Notes: a model not told the origin generated them from the letters alone. A stretch of DNA of 64,000 nt from Flavobacterium lacus (GCF_003268815.1 NZ_QLSV01000012.1:1-64000); one strand, 5' to 3'; counted from the stretch's first letter, positions 19,298 to 30,199 are shown. Translations and numbers: made by a program.

Positions 19298-19319
19298 AAA
19301 TGGCGGGTAAATGGCGGGT
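19298..19319. promoter_or_regulatory. Perfect 11-bp direct repeat upstream of HTH gene
   Basis: aaatggcgggt occurs twice head-to-tail (19298-19308 and 19309-19319), about 70-90 nt before the ATG at 19391. Just upstream, 19261-19269 and 19278-19285 form a stem with one bulge. One-turn spacing of identical sites suggests an operator, possibly autoregulatory. The rest of the 18985-19390 gap is AT-rich with the palindrome at 19101. Confidence 0.4.
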
Positions 19320-19390
19320 CAATTTCTACTCAAATAATTGCAACAAAAAAAGAAGGGTTGTACTATTGCCTAAAATTAAATCATCACCTC

Positions 19391-20185
19391 ATGAAACAAC
19401 CGGAACTAGGTAAGATCATTACCAACTTACGCAACGAAAAAGGACTTACACAAGAAGAACTTGTGGATAAATGCAACATTAGTGTTCGAACAATCCAACG
19501 CATTGAAGCGGGCGAAGTAACACCCAGAAGTTTTACAATCAAAACTATTTTGGCTGCGCTGGATTATAATTTGGAAAACATAAAAGCATTATTTCCCGAC
19601 GAAGAGAAGCGTAATTGGTGTGTTTCAAAAAACCAACTTTTGGCTTTAAATCTAGCCATCATTGCCGGAATAATTTACTTTTTTATCGGTTTTATAGAAG
19701 TTTATTTTGACCTTGATATAGAAGATTTCAAGACGGTGAAAGCATCAACATCGATTTACATTTCCGTAAAAATGATTTCATTGGTTAGCATGGTATTCTT
19801 ATATACCGGATTTGTTGTAAGTGGAACTATTTTTTCAAACTATTTATTGCGAATAAGTTCGATCGTTGCCATTTTCACTTTCGGAATGGGTTATGTTTTT
19901 GATGTTTTTACATGGTATAATCCGCTCGATACCGAAGAATATTTCTTGGTGGTTTTATCCATTATTTTTGGATGTGCTTATGTATTGAATGGAATTGGCG
20001 TTTTAAGACTGAAATCGCATGTAGAGAAAAATTTACCTACGTTAACCGGAATAGTTCTAATTGTAACCGGAGCAACATTTATTGTTGTGTTTCTATTTCT
20101 AATTGGTGTTTTCTTACTCATTCCACTCACGATTCTACAGATTATTCTACTTTATAAAATAAAAGAAGAACTCGCAAAACAATAA
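19391..20185 (+). CDS. HTH-XRE protein with multi-spanning membrane domain
   Basis: 264 residues from the ATG at 19391. The frame is open upstream to 19271, but the extension is not protein-like, while MKQPELGKIITNLRNEKGLT is a standard Cro/C1-type HTH opening. The HTH covers ~1-60 (LTQEELVDKCNISVRTIQRI). After a short linker come about six hydrophobic segments (~80-105, 125-148, 152-178, 185-208, 217-237 and 238-260). Such fusions are common in Flavobacteriia and are thought to be membrane-tethered regulators; the signal is unknown. It is divergent from the T9SS array and convergent with eno, with a shared terminator in between. Confidence 0.8.
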   Translation: MKQPELGKIITNLRNEKGLTQEELVDKCNISVRTIQRIEAGEVTPRSFTIKTILAALDYNLENIKALFPDEEKRNWCVSKNQLLALNLAIIAGIIYFFIGFIEVYFDLDIEDFKTVKASTSIYISVKMISLVSMVFLYTGFVVSGTIFSNYLLRISSIVAIFTFGMGYVFDVFTWYNPLDTEEYFLVVLSIIFGCAYVLNGIGVLRLKSHVEKNLPTLTGIVLIVTGATFIVVFLFLIGVFLLIPLTILQIILLYKIKEELAKQ

Positions 20186-20194
20186 GCATAAAAA

Positions 20195-20215
20195 AAGCCC
20201 GGAATATCCGGGCTT
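20195..20215. terminator. Bidirectional terminator between HTH gene and eno
   Basis: aagcccgga and tccgggctt form a perfect 9-bp stem around ata. As precede it and ttgttcttt follows it, so it can serve the plus-strand gene ending at 20185 and the minus-strand eno ending at 20232. Confidence 0.9.
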
Positions 20216-20231
20216 GTTCTTTATAATCGAC

Positions 20232-21539
<1,308 letters not shown>

Positions 21540-21574
21540 TTATTATTTTTTAGTTACTTTTTTTGAATGATACA

Positions 21575-21582
21575 CAAATTTA
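21575..21582 (-). promoter_or_regulatory. Putative -7 element of eno
   Basis: The minus strand reads TAAATTTG (TAnnTTTG), about 48 nt upstream of the eno ATG. A TTG at the -33 position is not present. Confidence 0.4.
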
Positions 21583-21652
21583 ACGATTCTAAATTTGGAT
21601 TTTTATATAAATTGAGAAAGTTATAAACGCAAACGTTTTAGTATAAAAAAAG

Positions 21653-21679
21653 GCCTGACAATTTATAAAACTGTCAGGC
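21653..21679 (-). terminator. Terminator of carA
   Basis: gcctgaca and tgtcaggc pair around an AT-rich loop. On the minus strand the stem is followed by a run of Ts (complement of the As at 21645-21651). It sits about 11 nt past the carA stop. Confidence 0.88.
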
Positions 21680-21689
21680 TCTGTTGAAT

Positions 21690-22808
21690 TTATGCTTCTT
21701 GTAAGCTTGCATTTTTTATGTTGGAAATAAAATCATCAAACAAATAGGATGAATCGTGCGGTCCGGGACTTGCCTCAGGATGATATTGCACCGAGAAGCA
21801 ATTCTTCGATTTCATTCGCATGCCGGCTACAGTGCCGTCGTTGAGGTGTTCGTGCGTGATTTCTAAATCGGGATGTTTTTCGAGTTCTTCTCTTACTACA
21901 GCAAATCCGTGGTTTTGCGAAGTGATTTCTCCTTTTCCGGTAAGTAGGTTTTTTACAGGATGATTGATTCCCCGGTGACCATTGAACATTTTATAGGTTG
22001 AAATGCCGTTGGCCAAACCAATGATTTGATGACCAAGACAGATTCCGAATAGTGGTTGATTGTCGGCGATGATTTGTTTGGCCACTTCGATTACACTGGT
22101 CAATGGTTCCGGATCGCCGGGACCGTTGGACAAAAAGTAACCATCAGGATGGAAACTTTGTAAATCAGCATACGAGGCGTTGTAGGGAAATACTTTAATG
22201 TAGCAATCTCGTTTAGCTAGATTGCGAAGAATATTGGTTTTAATGCCCAAGTCTACCGCTGAAATTTTGTAAGTTGCGTTTTCGTCGCCAAAGAAATAAG
22301 GTGCTTTGGTTGAAACGGTAGAGGCTAACTCCAATCCTTTCATATCAGGAACATTCCCCAATTGATGTTTCAGTTCGTCAATATGCGTTCCGTCAGTACA
22401 GATAACAGCGTTTTGAGCACCGTTATCGCGAATATAGCTAACTAAAGCTCTTGTATCAACATCGGAAATGGCGATTAAGTTTTGTTTTTCGAAGTAGCTG
22501 TATAGACTTCCGGCTGCACCGGGTCTGGAATAGTTGAAACTGAAATTTTTGCAGACTAATCCCCTAATTTTAATGGAATCAGATTCGATTTCTTGGTCGT
22601 TTACGCCGTAATTTCCAATGTGTGCATTGGTAGCCACCATTATTTGACCAAAATAAGAGGGGTCGGTAAAGATTTCTTGGTAGCCGGTCATTCCGGTATT
22701 GAAGCAGACTTCGCCAAAGGTCGTTCCGCTGATTCCGATTGATTTTCCGTGAAAAATCGTGCCATCTGAGAGTAACAAAATGGCGGGTTGTCGTGTGGTG
22801 TAGTTCAT
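21690..22808 (-). CDS. carA: Carbamoyl-phosphate synthase small (glutaminase) subunit
   Basis: 372 residues. Releases ammonia from glutamine for carbamoyl phosphate synthesis (pyrimidine and arginine pathways). The N-terminal domain begins LLLSDGTIFHGKSIG, and the C-terminal class I glutaminase has the nucleophile Cys in GICLGHQIIGLA and the His/Glu pair in VQYHPEASPGPHD. The large subunit carB is not adjacent. It lies downstream of rplQ on the same strand, but a terminator and ~490 nt separate them. Confidence 0.97.
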   Translation of the reverse strand: MNYTTRQPAILLLSDGTIFHGKSIGISGTTFGEVCFNTGMTGYQEIFTDPSYFGQIMVATNAHIGNYGVNDQEIESDSIKIRGLVCKNFSFNYSRPGAAGSLYSYFEKQNLIAISDVDTRALVSYIRDNGAQNAVICTDGTHIDELKHQLGNVPDMKGLELASTVSTKAPYFFGDENATYKISAVDLGIKTNILRNLAKRDCYIKVFPYNASYADLQSFHPDGYFLSNGPGDPEPLTSVIEVAKQIIADNQPLFGICLGHQIIGLANGISTYKMFNGHRGINHPVKNLLTGKGEITSQNHGFAVVREELEKHPDLEITHEHLNDGTVAGMRMKSKNCFSVQYHPEASPGPHDSSYLFDDFISNIKNASLQEA

Positions 22809-22825
22809 GGTTGTGTGTTGTTGTG

Positions 22826-22833
22826 CAAATTTA
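22826..22833 (-). promoter_or_regulatory. Putative -7 element of carA
   Basis: The minus strand reads TAAATTTG, about 18 nt upstream of the carA ATG, with a TTTC (instead of TTTG) 20 nt further upstream. Confidence 0.5.
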
Positions 22834-22865
22834 GTTTAATTTCTGAATTTGGGAAAGTTTTTTTT

Positions 22866-22889
22866 CTGAGATGCTGAGTGGCTGAGTTT
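22866..22889. repeat. Degenerate 8-bp tandem array
   Basis: Three units, ctgagatg, ctgagtgg and ctgagttt, lie just upstream of the carA promoter. A related array occurs at 40653-40684. Confidence 0.55.
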
Positions 22890-23090
22890 TTTATGGTTGA
22901 CATTTTTTTAAACAGATAAGGCAAATAAGTTTTTATATTAGTTGAACCAGTAAGAAATTAAGTTACATGAAGGATTGACTTCTAGTTTAAGTTCAATTTA
23001 TATTTTCGTTTTTGAAACCTGTCAGGTGTAACCGTAAGTTCTTAATTTATTGATTTTTATTCTTGGCACTTTCTTTTTATGGTTTACTTT

Positions 23091-23180
23091 TTAGCCCCGA
23101 CCTGCCTGCCGGCAGGCAGGTTGCAGCAGTATCCTTTTGTGTAGCTTGCGGAACGAAAGATAGAGCGGAAAGCGGGAACA
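23091..23180. other. Structured intergenic element (possible RNA or REP-like repeat)
   Basis: A perfect 20-bp palindrome, cctgcctgccggcaggcagg (23101-23120), is enclosed by a closing stem of cccg (23096-23099) with cggg (23173-23176). A second inner stem of atc(c)ttt with aaagat lies between. The framework agccccga ... atccttt ... aaagat ... gcggaaagcggga resembles a sequence I recall as recurrent between genes in Flavobacterium genomes. Orientation and function are unknown. It occupies much of the 22834-23248 gap, which has no gene. Confidence 0.5.
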
Positions 23181-23248
23181 TGGTTTCCTGAAAAAGCCCA
23201 AGCCATTCGCTTCAGAAACTAAAATAAATTCAGCTTTAATCAAAAAAA

Positions 23249-23274
23249 AAGGACAAACTCGAAAGTTTATCCTT
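23249..23274 (-). terminator. Terminator of the ribosomal protein cluster
   Basis: Eleven-base stem (23249-23259 with 23264-23274). On the minus strand its loop is UUCG, and nine Ts follow. It sits 26 nt past the rplQ stop and ends the 17-kb gene run. Confidence 0.93.
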
Positions 23275-23299
23275 TTTTATTATTTGATACTGAATTTCA

Positions 23300-23806
23300 T
23301 TATTCAGCAGCTTCGGTTGTTGGAGCTGAATCAGCAGCTGGAGCTTCCGGTGCTTTTGCTTCTGGAGCAACAGCTTCGGTTTTCTTAGCTTTTCCACCAC
23401 GACGGCTTTTTGCTTTTTTCTCTTCTCTTTTACCTCCGTTGTATAATTCGTTGAAGTCTACTAGTTCGATCATCGCCATATCCGCGTTATCGCCCAAACG
23501 ATTTCCTAATTTGATAATACGTGTGTAACCACCTGGACGGTCACCCACTTTAGCTGCTACTTCTCTGAAAAGTTCGGTAACACCGTTTTTATCTCTCAAA
23601 TAAGCGAAAACAGTACGTCTGTTGTGTGTAGTATCTTCTTTTGATTTTGTAATCAAAGGCTCAACAAATTGTTTCAAAGCTTTGGCTTTAGCAACTGTTG
23701 TATTGATTCGCTTGTGCTCAATTAATGAACAAGCCATGTTAGCCAACATTGATCGTCTATGACCTTGTTGTCTGCTTAAATGGTTGAATTTTTTTCCGTG
23801 TCTCAT
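23300..23806 (-). CDS. rplQ: 50S ribosomal protein L17
   Basis: 168 residues. The conserved core ([20 protein letters not shown] ... to ~125) is followed by a ~45-residue Lys- then Ala/Pro/Glu-rich tail ([13 protein letters not shown], then acidic) that exceeds the ~120-residue bacterial standard. Such tails are usual in Bacteroidota. It binds 23S rRNA near the exit-tunnel side of the large subunit. Last gene of the cluster, 62 nt after rpoA. Confidence 0.97.
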   Translation of the reverse strand: MRHGKKFNHLSRQQGHRRSMLANMACSLIEHKRINTTVAKAKALKQFVEPLITKSKEDTTHNRRTVFAYLRDKNGVTELFREVAAKVGDRPGGYTRIIKLGNRLGDNADMAMIELVDFNELYNGGKREEKKAKSRRGGKAKKTEAVAPEAKAPEAPAADSAPTTEAAE

Positions 23807-23868
23807 GACGTGTTTTTTAATACTTCATCTTGCATCTATCCGCTTTGGAGAGCAAAATATGAAGTAAT

Positions 23869-24861
23869 TTATTCTTTATCTAGTTTATATTTTGACAAAT
23901 CCATTCCGAAATGTAAGTTTTTGATTGCTACAAGCTCATCAAGCTCGGTCAATGATTTCTTACCGAAATTACGGAATTTCATTAAGTCGTTTTTATTGAA
24001 TGACACTAAGTCACCTAAGGTATCAACTTCTGCCGCTTTCAAACAATTTAACGCTCTTACAGAAAGATCCATGTCAACCAACTTAGTTTTAAGCAATTGT
24101 CTCATGTGCAATGATTCCTCATCGTAGGATTCTGTTTGTGCAATTTCATCAGCTTCCAAGGTAATTCTTTCGTCTGAGAACAACATAAAGTGGTGAATTA
24201 AAACTTTAGCAGCTTCAGTTAAAGCATCTTTTGGATTGATTGAACCATCGGTTTTGATTTCGAAAACCAATTTTTCATAATCTGTTTTTTGCTCAACACG
24301 GAAGTTTTCAATGGCATATTTTACATTCTTAATCGGTGTAAAAATAGAATCAGTGAAAATGGTTCCGATGGCTGCGTTTTGTTTTTTGTTTTCTTCTGCA
24401 GGAACATATCCTCTACCTTTTTCAATAGTTAACTCCATGTTGATGTTAACTTTTGCGTCTAGGTTACAGATGACCAATTCAGGGTTTAAAACTTGAAAAC
24501 CTGAAATAAATTTTTGAAAATCACCAGCAGTAATTTGTTCTTTTCCGGAAAGAGAGATAGTAACGGTTTCATTGTCAACATCTTCGATTTGACGTTTGAA
24601 ACGAACTTGTTTTAAGTTCAAAATAATTTCGGTTACATCTTCTACAACTCCGGAGATGGTAGAAAACTCATGATCTACACCTTCAATACGAACAGATGTA
24701 ATAGCATATCCTTCAAGAGCGGAAAGCAAAACTCTTCTAAGTGCGTTACCAACAGTCAATCCGTAACCAGGTTCTAAAGGTCTGAATTCAAACTTACCTT
24801 CAAAATCGGTTGAATCGATCATGATAACTTTATCGGGCTTCTGAAAATTAAATATTGCCAT
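23869..24861 (-). CDS. rpoA: RNA polymerase alpha subunit
   Basis: 330 residues from the ATG at 24861 ([12 protein letters not shown]); a start six codons upstream (24879) is less like the family. The N-terminal domain (dimerisation, [21 protein letters not shown]) assembles the core enzyme. The C-terminal domain (~250-330, [20 protein letters not shown]) contacts DNA and activators. Alpha-operon position between rpsD and rplQ. Confidence 0.98.
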   Translation of the reverse strand: MAIFNFQKPDKVIMIDSTDFEGKFEFRPLEPGYGLTVGNALRRVLLSALEGYAITSVRIEGVDHEFSTISGVVEDVTEIILNLKQVRFKRQIEDVDNETVTISLSGKEQITAGDFQKFISGFQVLNPELVICNLDAKVNINMELTIEKGRGYVPAEENKKQNAAIGTIFTDSIFTPIKNVKYAIENFRVEQKTDYEKLVFEIKTDGSINPKDALTEAAKVLIHHFMLFSDERITLEADEIAQTESYDEESLHMRQLLKTKLVDMDLSVRALNCLKAAEVDTLGDLVSFNKNDLMKFRNFGKKSLTELDELVAIKNLHFGMDLSKYKLDKE

Positions 24862-24882
24862 AATTACGACTTCTGTCAATTA

Positions 24883-25488
24883 TTATTTGTTGTATAACTC
24901 AACGATTAGTTGTTCTTTAATGTTTTCAGGGATTTGTAAACGTTGTGGAACAGTTACAAATGTACCTTCTTTAGTATCATTATTCCATGTAATCCACTCG
25001 TAAACTTTACTAGCATTAGCTAAAGAAGCATTGATAGCTTCAACTGATTTAGATTTTTCACGAATAGCAACTTTATCACCTGGTTTTAGGTGGTAGGATG
25101 GAACATTCACGATTTCACCGTTTACAGTGATGTGTCTGTGTCCAACGATTTGACGAGCTGCTCTTCTTGATGGAGCTACACCCATTCTGTAAACCACGTT
25201 GTCTAAACGAGCTTCGCAAAGTTGTAAAAGGATTTCACCGGTTACCCCTTTTGATGCTGCTGCTTTTTCAAATAAGTTTCTGAATTGTTTTTCAAGAATT
25301 CCGTAAGTGTACTTCGCTTTTTGCTTTTCCATTAACTGAACTGCATATTCAGATTTTTTACCTCTTCGCTTAGCTAAACCGTGTTGCCCTGGAGGGTAAT
25401 TTCTTTTTTCGAAGGCTTTGTCTTCTCCGAATATAGCTTCGCCAAATTTACGAGCTATTTTAGTTTTTGGACCAGTATATCTTGCCAT
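24883..25488 (-). CDS. rpsD: 30S ribosomal protein S4
   Basis: 201 residues, full length. It opens [18 protein letters not shown], the Zn-free form without Cys in the N-terminal region. The S4 RNA-binding fold is at ~92-155 ([20 protein letters not shown]). A primary 16S rRNA binder, and in E. coli and Bacillus a translational autoregulator. Here a 116-nt gap with a strong two-part stem precedes it. Confidence 0.98.
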   Translation of the reverse strand: MARYTGPKTKIARKFGEAIFGEDKAFEKRNYPPGQHGLAKRRGKKSEYAVQLMEKQKAKYTYGILEKQFRNLFEKAAASKGVTGEILLQLCEARLDNVVYRMGVAPSRRAARQIVGHRHITVNGEIVNVPSYHLKPGDKVAIREKSKSVEAINASLANASKVYEWITWNNDTKEGTFVTVPQRLQIPENIKEQLIVELYNK

Positions 25489-25501
25489 TTTAAATTGTTT
25501 T

Positions 25502-25554
25502 AAGGTAGTGATTATGAATTCAGGTCAAATCCTTCGATAATCGAGCTCTACCTT
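25502..25554 (-). promoter_or_regulatory. Stem-loop leader of rpsD
   Basis: aaggtag (25502-25508) pairs with ctacctt (25548-25554). Inside it, gattat (25510-25515) pairs with ataatc (25537-25542), and a small agg/cct pairing sits in the apex. It lies in the only large gap of the alpha segment, upstream of rpsD, with no T-run, so it fits a protein-binding leader better than a terminator. Confidence 0.5.
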
Positions 25555-25604
25555 GGGTTATACTTAATAAAAATTATAAAGAACTGAAATGAATCAGTTA
25601 ATCA

Positions 25605-25988
25605 TTAAACTCTTCTTCTTTTTGGAGGTCTACATCCGTTGTGTGGCATTGGTGTAACGTCGATAATTTCAGTCACTTCAATTCCACCGTTGTGGATAGA
25701 ACGGATAGCAGACTCACGTCCGTTTCCTGGTCCTTTCACATACACTTTAACTTTCTTTAAACCTGCCTCTAGTGCTACTTTTGAACAATCCTCTGCTGCC
25801 ATTTGAGCGGCATAAGGTGTGTTCTTTTTAGATCCTCTGAAACCCATTTTACCGGCAGAAGACCAAGAAATTACTTCACCTTTTTTGTTAGTAAGTGAAA
25901 TAATAATGTTGTTAAAAGTTGCATTAATATGAGCTTCACCCGTTGATTCAACGATAACTTTACGTTTTTTTGCTGTTGCTTTAGCCAT
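25605..25988 (-). CDS. rpsK: 30S ribosomal protein S11
   Basis: 127 residues. Recognised by [23 protein letters not shown] and the C-terminal [16 protein letters not shown]. Forms part of the 30S platform around the 3' end of 16S rRNA. It ends 116 nt before the rpsD start and begins 8 nt after rpsM. Confidence 0.98.
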   Translation of the reverse strand: MAKATAKKRKVIVESTGEAHINATFNNIIISLTNKKGEVISWSSAGKMGFRGSKKNTPYAAQMAAEDCSKVALEAGLKKVKVYVKGPGNGRESAIRSIHNGGIEVTEIIDVTPMPHNGCRPPKRRRV

Positions 25989-25996
25989 ATTACTTA

Positions 25997-26371
25997 TTAT
26001 TTAGTTGCTTTTTTCTTGTTAGCAACAGTTTTTCGTTTACCTTTTCTTGTTCTGGAATTGTTTTTAGTTCTTTGTCCTCTTAATGGAAGACCGGATCTGT
26101 GACGAATTCCTCTATAACATCCAATGTCCATAAGACGTTTGATGTGTAGTGACACTTCTGAACGCAATTCTCCTTCAATTTTGTAGTATGATACGGCGTC
26201 ACGGATTCCTCCGATTTCGTCATCATTCCAATCTTGAACTTTCTTGTCTTGACTAACTTGAGCTTTTTCTAAAATCTCAATAGCTCTGCTTTTTCCTACT
26301 CCGAAGATATAAGTTAAAGCAATAACTCCTCTTTTGTTTTTAGGTATATCTACCCCTGCGATTCTTGCCAT
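25997..26371 (-). CDS. rpsM: 30S ribosomal protein S13
   Basis: 124 residues. [20 protein letters not shown], the [20 protein letters not shown] block and a basic tail that reaches tRNA sites are present. Located in the 30S head and involved in subunit bridges to L5. It starts 2 nt from the rpmJ stop. Confidence 0.98.
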   Translation of the reverse strand: MARIAGVDIPKNKRGVIALTYIFGVGKSRAIEILEKAQVSQDKKVQDWNDDEIGGIRDAVSYYKIEGELRSEVSLHIKRLMDIGCYRGIRHRSGLPLRGQRTKNNSRTRKGKRKTVANKKKATK

Positions 26372-26373
26372 AA

Positions 26374-26490
26374 TTATCCTTGTCTTTGTTTAAATCTAGG
26401 ATTCTTTTTGTTAATAACGTACAATCTGCCTTTTCTGCGTACAATAACGCATTCGGCACTTCTTTTCTTTACTGATGCTCTTACTTTCAT
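26374..26490 (-). CDS. rpmJ: 50S ribosomal protein L36, Zn-free form
   Basis: 38 residues, opening [20 protein letters not shown] and ending FKQRQG. The classical L36 zinc ribbon uses three Cys and one His. Here only one Cys remains and the others are replaced (VINKKNP), so it cannot bind zinc in the usual way. It lies between infA and rpsM, in the place where short ORF calls often miss it. Confidence 0.95.
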   Translation of the reverse strand: MKVRASVKKRSAECVIVRRKGRLYVINKKNPRFKQRQG

Positions 26491-26502
26491 TGTGAAATAG
26501 CT

Positions 26503-26718
26503 TTAATATCTATAAGTAATTCTTGCTTTTGTCAGGTCGTAAGGGCTCATTTCCAATTTCACTTTATCACCAGGTAATAATTTGATGTAATGCATTCGCA
26601 TCTTACCGGAAATATGAGCAATCACTACGTGACCATTTTCTAATTCTACACGGAACATTGCATTGGATAATGCCTCAATAATTGATCCGTCTTGTTCTAT
26701 TGCTGATTGTTTTGCCAT
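26503..26718 (-). CDS. infA: Translation initiation factor IF-1
   Basis: 71 residues. Single OB-fold ([21 protein letters not shown] ... [20 protein letters not shown]). Binds the 30S A site during initiation. It starts 5 nt after the secY stop, so it is translated from the same transcript. Confidence 0.98.
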   Translation of the reverse strand: MAKQSAIEQDGSIIEALSNAMFRVELENGHVVIAHISGKMRMHYIKLLPGDKVKLEMSPYDLTKARITYRY

Positions 26719-26723
26719 AAAAA

Positions 26724-28070
26724 TTAAGCTACTGCTTTTCTATTTTTACCCGATTTCATTAAACCATCATAATGTCTATTCAACAAGTATGAATTCACTT
26801 GTTGCATAGTATCAATTGCAACGCCAACCATAATTAATAAGGATGTACCTCCAAAAAACATTCCCCAGTTCTGTTGAACACCCATCAAGTTTACTACTAC
26901 CGCAGGAAATACTGCAATAAGAGCTAAAAATAGTGAGCCGGGTAGTGTGATTAAAGACATCACTTTGTCTAAGAAATCAGAGGTCTCTAATCCGGGTCGA
27001 ACACCGGGTATAAAACCACCACTTCTCTTTAAATCATCAGCCATTTTGTTAGTAGGTACTGTAATTGCAGTGTAAAAATAAGTAAATACTATAATTAACA
27101 AGGCAAAAACAATGTTATACCATAAACCAAACATATCACTGAAAGCTCCTGTAACGGATTGAGCGGTTTCAGAACTTGAAAGACCGGCTACTGCAGCAGG
27201 AATAAACATGATAGCTTGCGCAAAAATGATTGGCATAACTCCCGAAGCATTAAGCTTCAACGGAATGAACTGTCGATTGCCACCCATCATATCTTGTTCA
27301 AAATCGCCACCGGCTGTTCTTCTGGCATATTGTACAGGTATTTTTCTAACGGCCATGACCAATAAAACACTGGCAACGATAATTAATAACCAAAGAATTA
27401 CTTCAAATACTAATTTTACCAAACCTCCTTGATCTTGTGTTACGGTAGAAACAAACTCTTGTATAAACGCTTCCGGCAAACGGGCAATAATACCCACCAT
27501 AATCAACAAAGAGATTCCATTTCCAATACCTTTATCGGTAATTTTTTCTCCTAACCACATGGCAAAAATTGTACCTGTAACAAGGATAAGAACTGCTGAA
27601 AATAAGAACGAAAAGGAATTAAATCCTAATAAAAATGCGTCACCTGGCAAAGTTCTGTAAAGATTATAGATATAACCCGGACCTTGTACCAAAGTGATGG
27701 CAATAGTTAACCAACGTGTAATTTGATTAATTTTCTTTCTACCACTCTCACCGTCCTTTTGCAGTTTTTGTAAATAAGGAACTGCGATTCCCATTAATTG
27801 CACCACAATCGATGCAGAAATGTAGGGCATAATACCCAAAGCAAAAACCGATGCCTGAGAAAATGCTCCTCCGGTAAACATATTAAGAATCGATCCGATT
27901 CCTTGATCTGTTTGCGATGCTAAGCCTTCCAACTTAGTTGCATCGATTCCCGGTAAAGTAACCTGTGCTCCAAAACGATAAACTAAAAGTAACCCAAGAG
28001 TGATAAGAATCCTATTCTTGAGTTCTTCAATTTTCCATACGTTTGCGAGTGTTTCAAAAAATTTCTTCAT
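26724..28070 (-). CDS. secY: Protein translocase subunit SecY
   Basis: 448 residues with about ten membrane segments. Recognised by the plug-region sequence after TM1, the [26 protein letters not shown] stretch of the cytoplasmic loop, and [17 protein letters not shown]. It forms the inner-membrane channel used by proteins with signal peptides, including the T9SS cargo in this window. Lies in the spc segment after rplO; neither adk nor map follows, unlike in many other phyla. Confidence 0.98.
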   Translation of the reverse strand: MKKFFETLANVWKIEELKNRILITLGLLLVYRFGAQVTLPGIDATKLEGLASQTDQGIGSILNMFTGGAFSQASVFALGIMPYISASIVVQLMGIAVPYLQKLQKDGESGRKKINQITRWLTIAITLVQGPGYIYNLYRTLPGDAFLLGFNSFSFLFSAVLILVTGTIFAMWLGEKITDKGIGNGISLLIMVGIIARLPEAFIQEFVSTVTQDQGGLVKLVFEVILWLLIIVASVLLVMAVRKIPVQYARRTAGGDFEQDMMGGNRQFIPLKLNASGVMPIIFAQAIMFIPAAVAGLSSSETAQSVTGAFSDMFGLWYNIVFALLIIVFTYFYTAITVPTNKMADDLKRSGGFIPGVRPGLETSDFLDKVMSLITLPGSLFLALIAVFPAVVVNLMGVQQNWGMFFGGTSLLIMVGVAIDTMQQVNSYLLNRHYDGLMKSGKNRKAVA

Positions 28071-28082
28071 ACAGTCAGTAAA

Positions 28083-28535
28083 TTATAAAGTTACGGCTTC
28101 TCCACCGGCTGCTTCGATAGCGGCTTTAGCAGTTGCTGTAAATTTGTGAGCGGTTACTTTTAATTTCGCTTTTAATTCACCTCGACCTAATACTTTTACC
28201 AATTCGTTTTTAGTCGCCAAACGGTTTTCGATGATTACAGAAAAATCTACTGTATCAGTTACTGTTCCGTTATCCACTAAAGCTTGTAAAGTATCAAGGT
28301 TAATTCCTTGATAATCTACTCGATTGATATTTTTAAATCCAAACTTAGGCACACGTCTTTGAAGTGGCATTTGACCACCTTCAAAACCAATCTTTTTAGA
28401 ATAACCAGAACGAGATTTTGCTCCTTTGTGTCCACGTGACGCAGTACCACCTTTTCCGGAACCTTCTCCTCTACCTAATCGTTTATTTTGATTGTGCGTT
28501 GAACCTTCAGCTGGTTGTAAGTTACTTAAATTCAT
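28083..28535 (-). CDS. rplO: 50S ribosomal protein L15
   Basis: 150 residues. MNLSNLQPAEGSTHNQNKRLGRGEGSGKGGT followed by the Gly-rich basic extension is diagnostic. It organises 23S rRNA deep in the large subunit. 12 nt upstream of secY. Confidence 0.97.
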   Translation of the reverse strand: MNLSNLQPAEGSTHNQNKRLGRGEGSGKGGTASRGHKGAKSRSGYSKKIGFEGGQMPLQRRVPKFGFKNINRVDYQGINLDTLQALVDNGTVTDTVDFSVIIENRLATKNELVKVLGRGELKAKLKVTAHKFTATAKAAIEAAGGEAVTL

Positions 28536-28546
28536 TTTGAATAGTG

Positions 28547-28729
28547 TTATTTAGTTTCTTCTACAGAAACTAAGTGTTTAACTTTATTTACCATACCAAG
28601 GATAGCAGATGAATTTTCATGCTCTACTACTTGTCCTAATCTTTTAAGACCCAAGGAAACCAATGTTCTCTTTTGTGTTAGAGGACAGTTGATTTGACTT
28701 TTTACTTGTTTTACTAAAATCTTTGACAT
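28547..28729 (-). CDS. rpmD: 50S ribosomal protein L30
   Basis: 60 residues, short bacterial form (KILVKQVKSQINCPLTQKRTLVSLGLKRLGQ). Single ferredoxin-like fold on the large-subunit surface. Between rpsE and rplO with gaps of 14 and 11 nt. Confidence 0.97.
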   Translation of the reverse strand: MSKILVKQVKSQINCPLTQKRTLVSLGLKRLGQVVEHENSSAILGMVNKVKHLVSVEETK

Positions 28730-28743
28730 AATTTCCTTGTATA

Positions 28744-29268
28744 TTAACCTTTAAATACTTTCTCTAAAGAAATTCCTCTTTGCTTAGACACTGTATAAGC
28801 ACTTCTCATTTGAAGTAAAGCATCAAAAGTTGCTTTTACTACGTTGTGAGGATTTGAAGATCCTTGAGATTTTGATAATACATCGTGAATTCCAACTGAT
28901 TCAAGTACCGAACGAACAGCACCACCAGCAATAACCCCTGTACCATGAGAGGCAGGCATTAAGAATACACGAGCTCCACCAAATTTTCCTTTTTGTTCGT
29001 GAGGAACTGACTGACCACTTAAAGGAATTTTTACTAAATTTTTCTTAGCATCTTCAACAGCCTTAGCGATTGCTTCTGATACGTCTTTAGATTTTCCTAA
29101 TCCGTGTCCAACTACTCCGTTTTCATCACCAACCACAACAATAGCAGAAAAACCAAATGCTCTACCACCTTTTGTTACTTTGGTAACACGATTTACACTT
29201 ACCAAACGATCTTTTAATTCAAGACCACTAGGTTTTACTAACTCTACATTTTTGTATTTGTTATACAT
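28744..29268 (-). CDS. rpsE: 30S ribosomal protein S5
   Basis: 174 residues. The double-stranded-RNA-like N-terminal domain ([31 protein letters not shown]) and the C-terminal domain ([22 protein letters not shown]) are both present. Contributes to decoding accuracy and mRNA entry. It starts 6 nt after the rplR stop. Confidence 0.98.
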   Translation of the reverse strand: MYNKYKNVELVKPSGLELKDRLVSVNRVTKVTKGGRAFGFSAIVVVGDENGVVGHGLGKSKDVSEAIAKAVEDAKKNLVKIPLSGQSVPHEQKGKFGGARVFLMPASHGTGVIAGGAVRSVLESVGIHDVLSKSQGSSNPHNVVKATFDALLQMRSAYTVSKQRGISLEKVFKG

Positions 29269-29274
29269 AATTTC

Positions 29275-29628
29275 TTAGAATTTAAGTCCGGCAGCTCTCG
29301 CTCCTTCTGCTAATGATTTAATACGACCGTGGTATAAGTAGCCTCCTCTGTCGAAAGTTACTGTATCTATACCAGCTTTCAATGCTTTTTCAGCAACTAG
29401 TTTTCCTACTGCGTTAGCTACGTCTACGTTTGTTCCTTTTGCATCTACTCCTTTTTCTCTGGAGGAAGCGGCCAAAATGGTTACTCCGTTTACGTCGTCT
29501 ACTAACTGTGCGTAGATTTCTTTATTGCTTCTGAATACAGAAAGTCTTGGTTTAGTAGCAGTTCCGCTTACAATCTTTCTAATTCTGAACTTAATTCTCT
29601 GTCTTCTATCAGATTTTGTTAATGACAT
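29275..29628 (-). CDS. rplR: 50S ribosomal protein L18
   Basis: 117 residues. [19 protein letters not shown] and the C-terminal [20 protein letters not shown] are family signatures. Binds 5S rRNA with L5. 12 nt from rplF. Confidence 0.98.
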   Translation of the reverse strand: MSLTKSDRRQRIKFRIRKIVSGTATKPRLSVFRSNKEIYAQLVDDVNGVTILAASSREKGVDAKGTNVDVANAVGKLVAEKALKAGIDTVTFDRGGYLYHGRIKSLAEGARAAGLKF

Positions 29629-29640
29629 AATCTTACTTTT

Positions 29641-30183
29641 TTAAGCTGATTTACCTGCTTTTCTTCTTAATACTTCACCTACGAATTTAACTCCTTTTCC
29701 TTTGTAAGGTTCTGGACGACGGAAACCTCTAATTTTAGCGGCAACCTGACCTAAAAGTTGTTTATCGTGAGAGGTTAGCTTAACGATTGGGTTCTTACCT
29801 TTTTCTGAAACTGTTTCCAATTTTACTTCTGGAGCAATTTCTAAAACGATATTGTGCGAAAATCCTAAAGCAAGATCTAACTTCTGACCTTGATTAGAAG
29901 CTCTGTACCCTACGCCTACTAACTCTAATTCTTTTGTAAAACCGTTTGATACGCCGTTAATCATGTTACTGATTAATGAACGGTATAAACCGTGTTTAGC
30001 TCTATGATCTTTGTGGTCAGATGATCTTTCCACAATTACTTGACCGTCTTCAACCTTTACAGTTACGTCCGAAAACTCCTGTGTTAGTTGACCTAATTTT
30101 CCTTTTACTGTAATTACACCTTCGTTAACTTCTAACGTAACGCCTGATGGAATTTCAACTGGATTTTTACCTATTCTTGACAT
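29641..30183 (-). CDS. rplF: 50S ribosomal protein L6
   Basis: 180 residues. Two homologous halves with MSRIGKNPVEIPSGVTLEV at the N terminus and the signature RRPEPYKGKGVKF near the C terminus. Near the sarcin-ricin loop and the factor-binding site. 16 nt from rpsH. Confidence 0.98.
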   Translation of the reverse strand: MSRIGKNPVEIPSGVTLEVNEGVITVKGKLGQLTQEFSDVTVKVEDGQVIVERSSDHKDHRAKHGLYRSLISNMINGVSNGFTKELELVGVGYRASNQGQKLDLALGFSHNIVLEIAPEVKLETVSEKGKNPIVKLTSHDKQLLGQVAAKIRGFRRPEPYKGKGVKFVGEVLRRKAGKSA

Positions 30184-30199
30184 CGTTCAGTCTTGTTTA

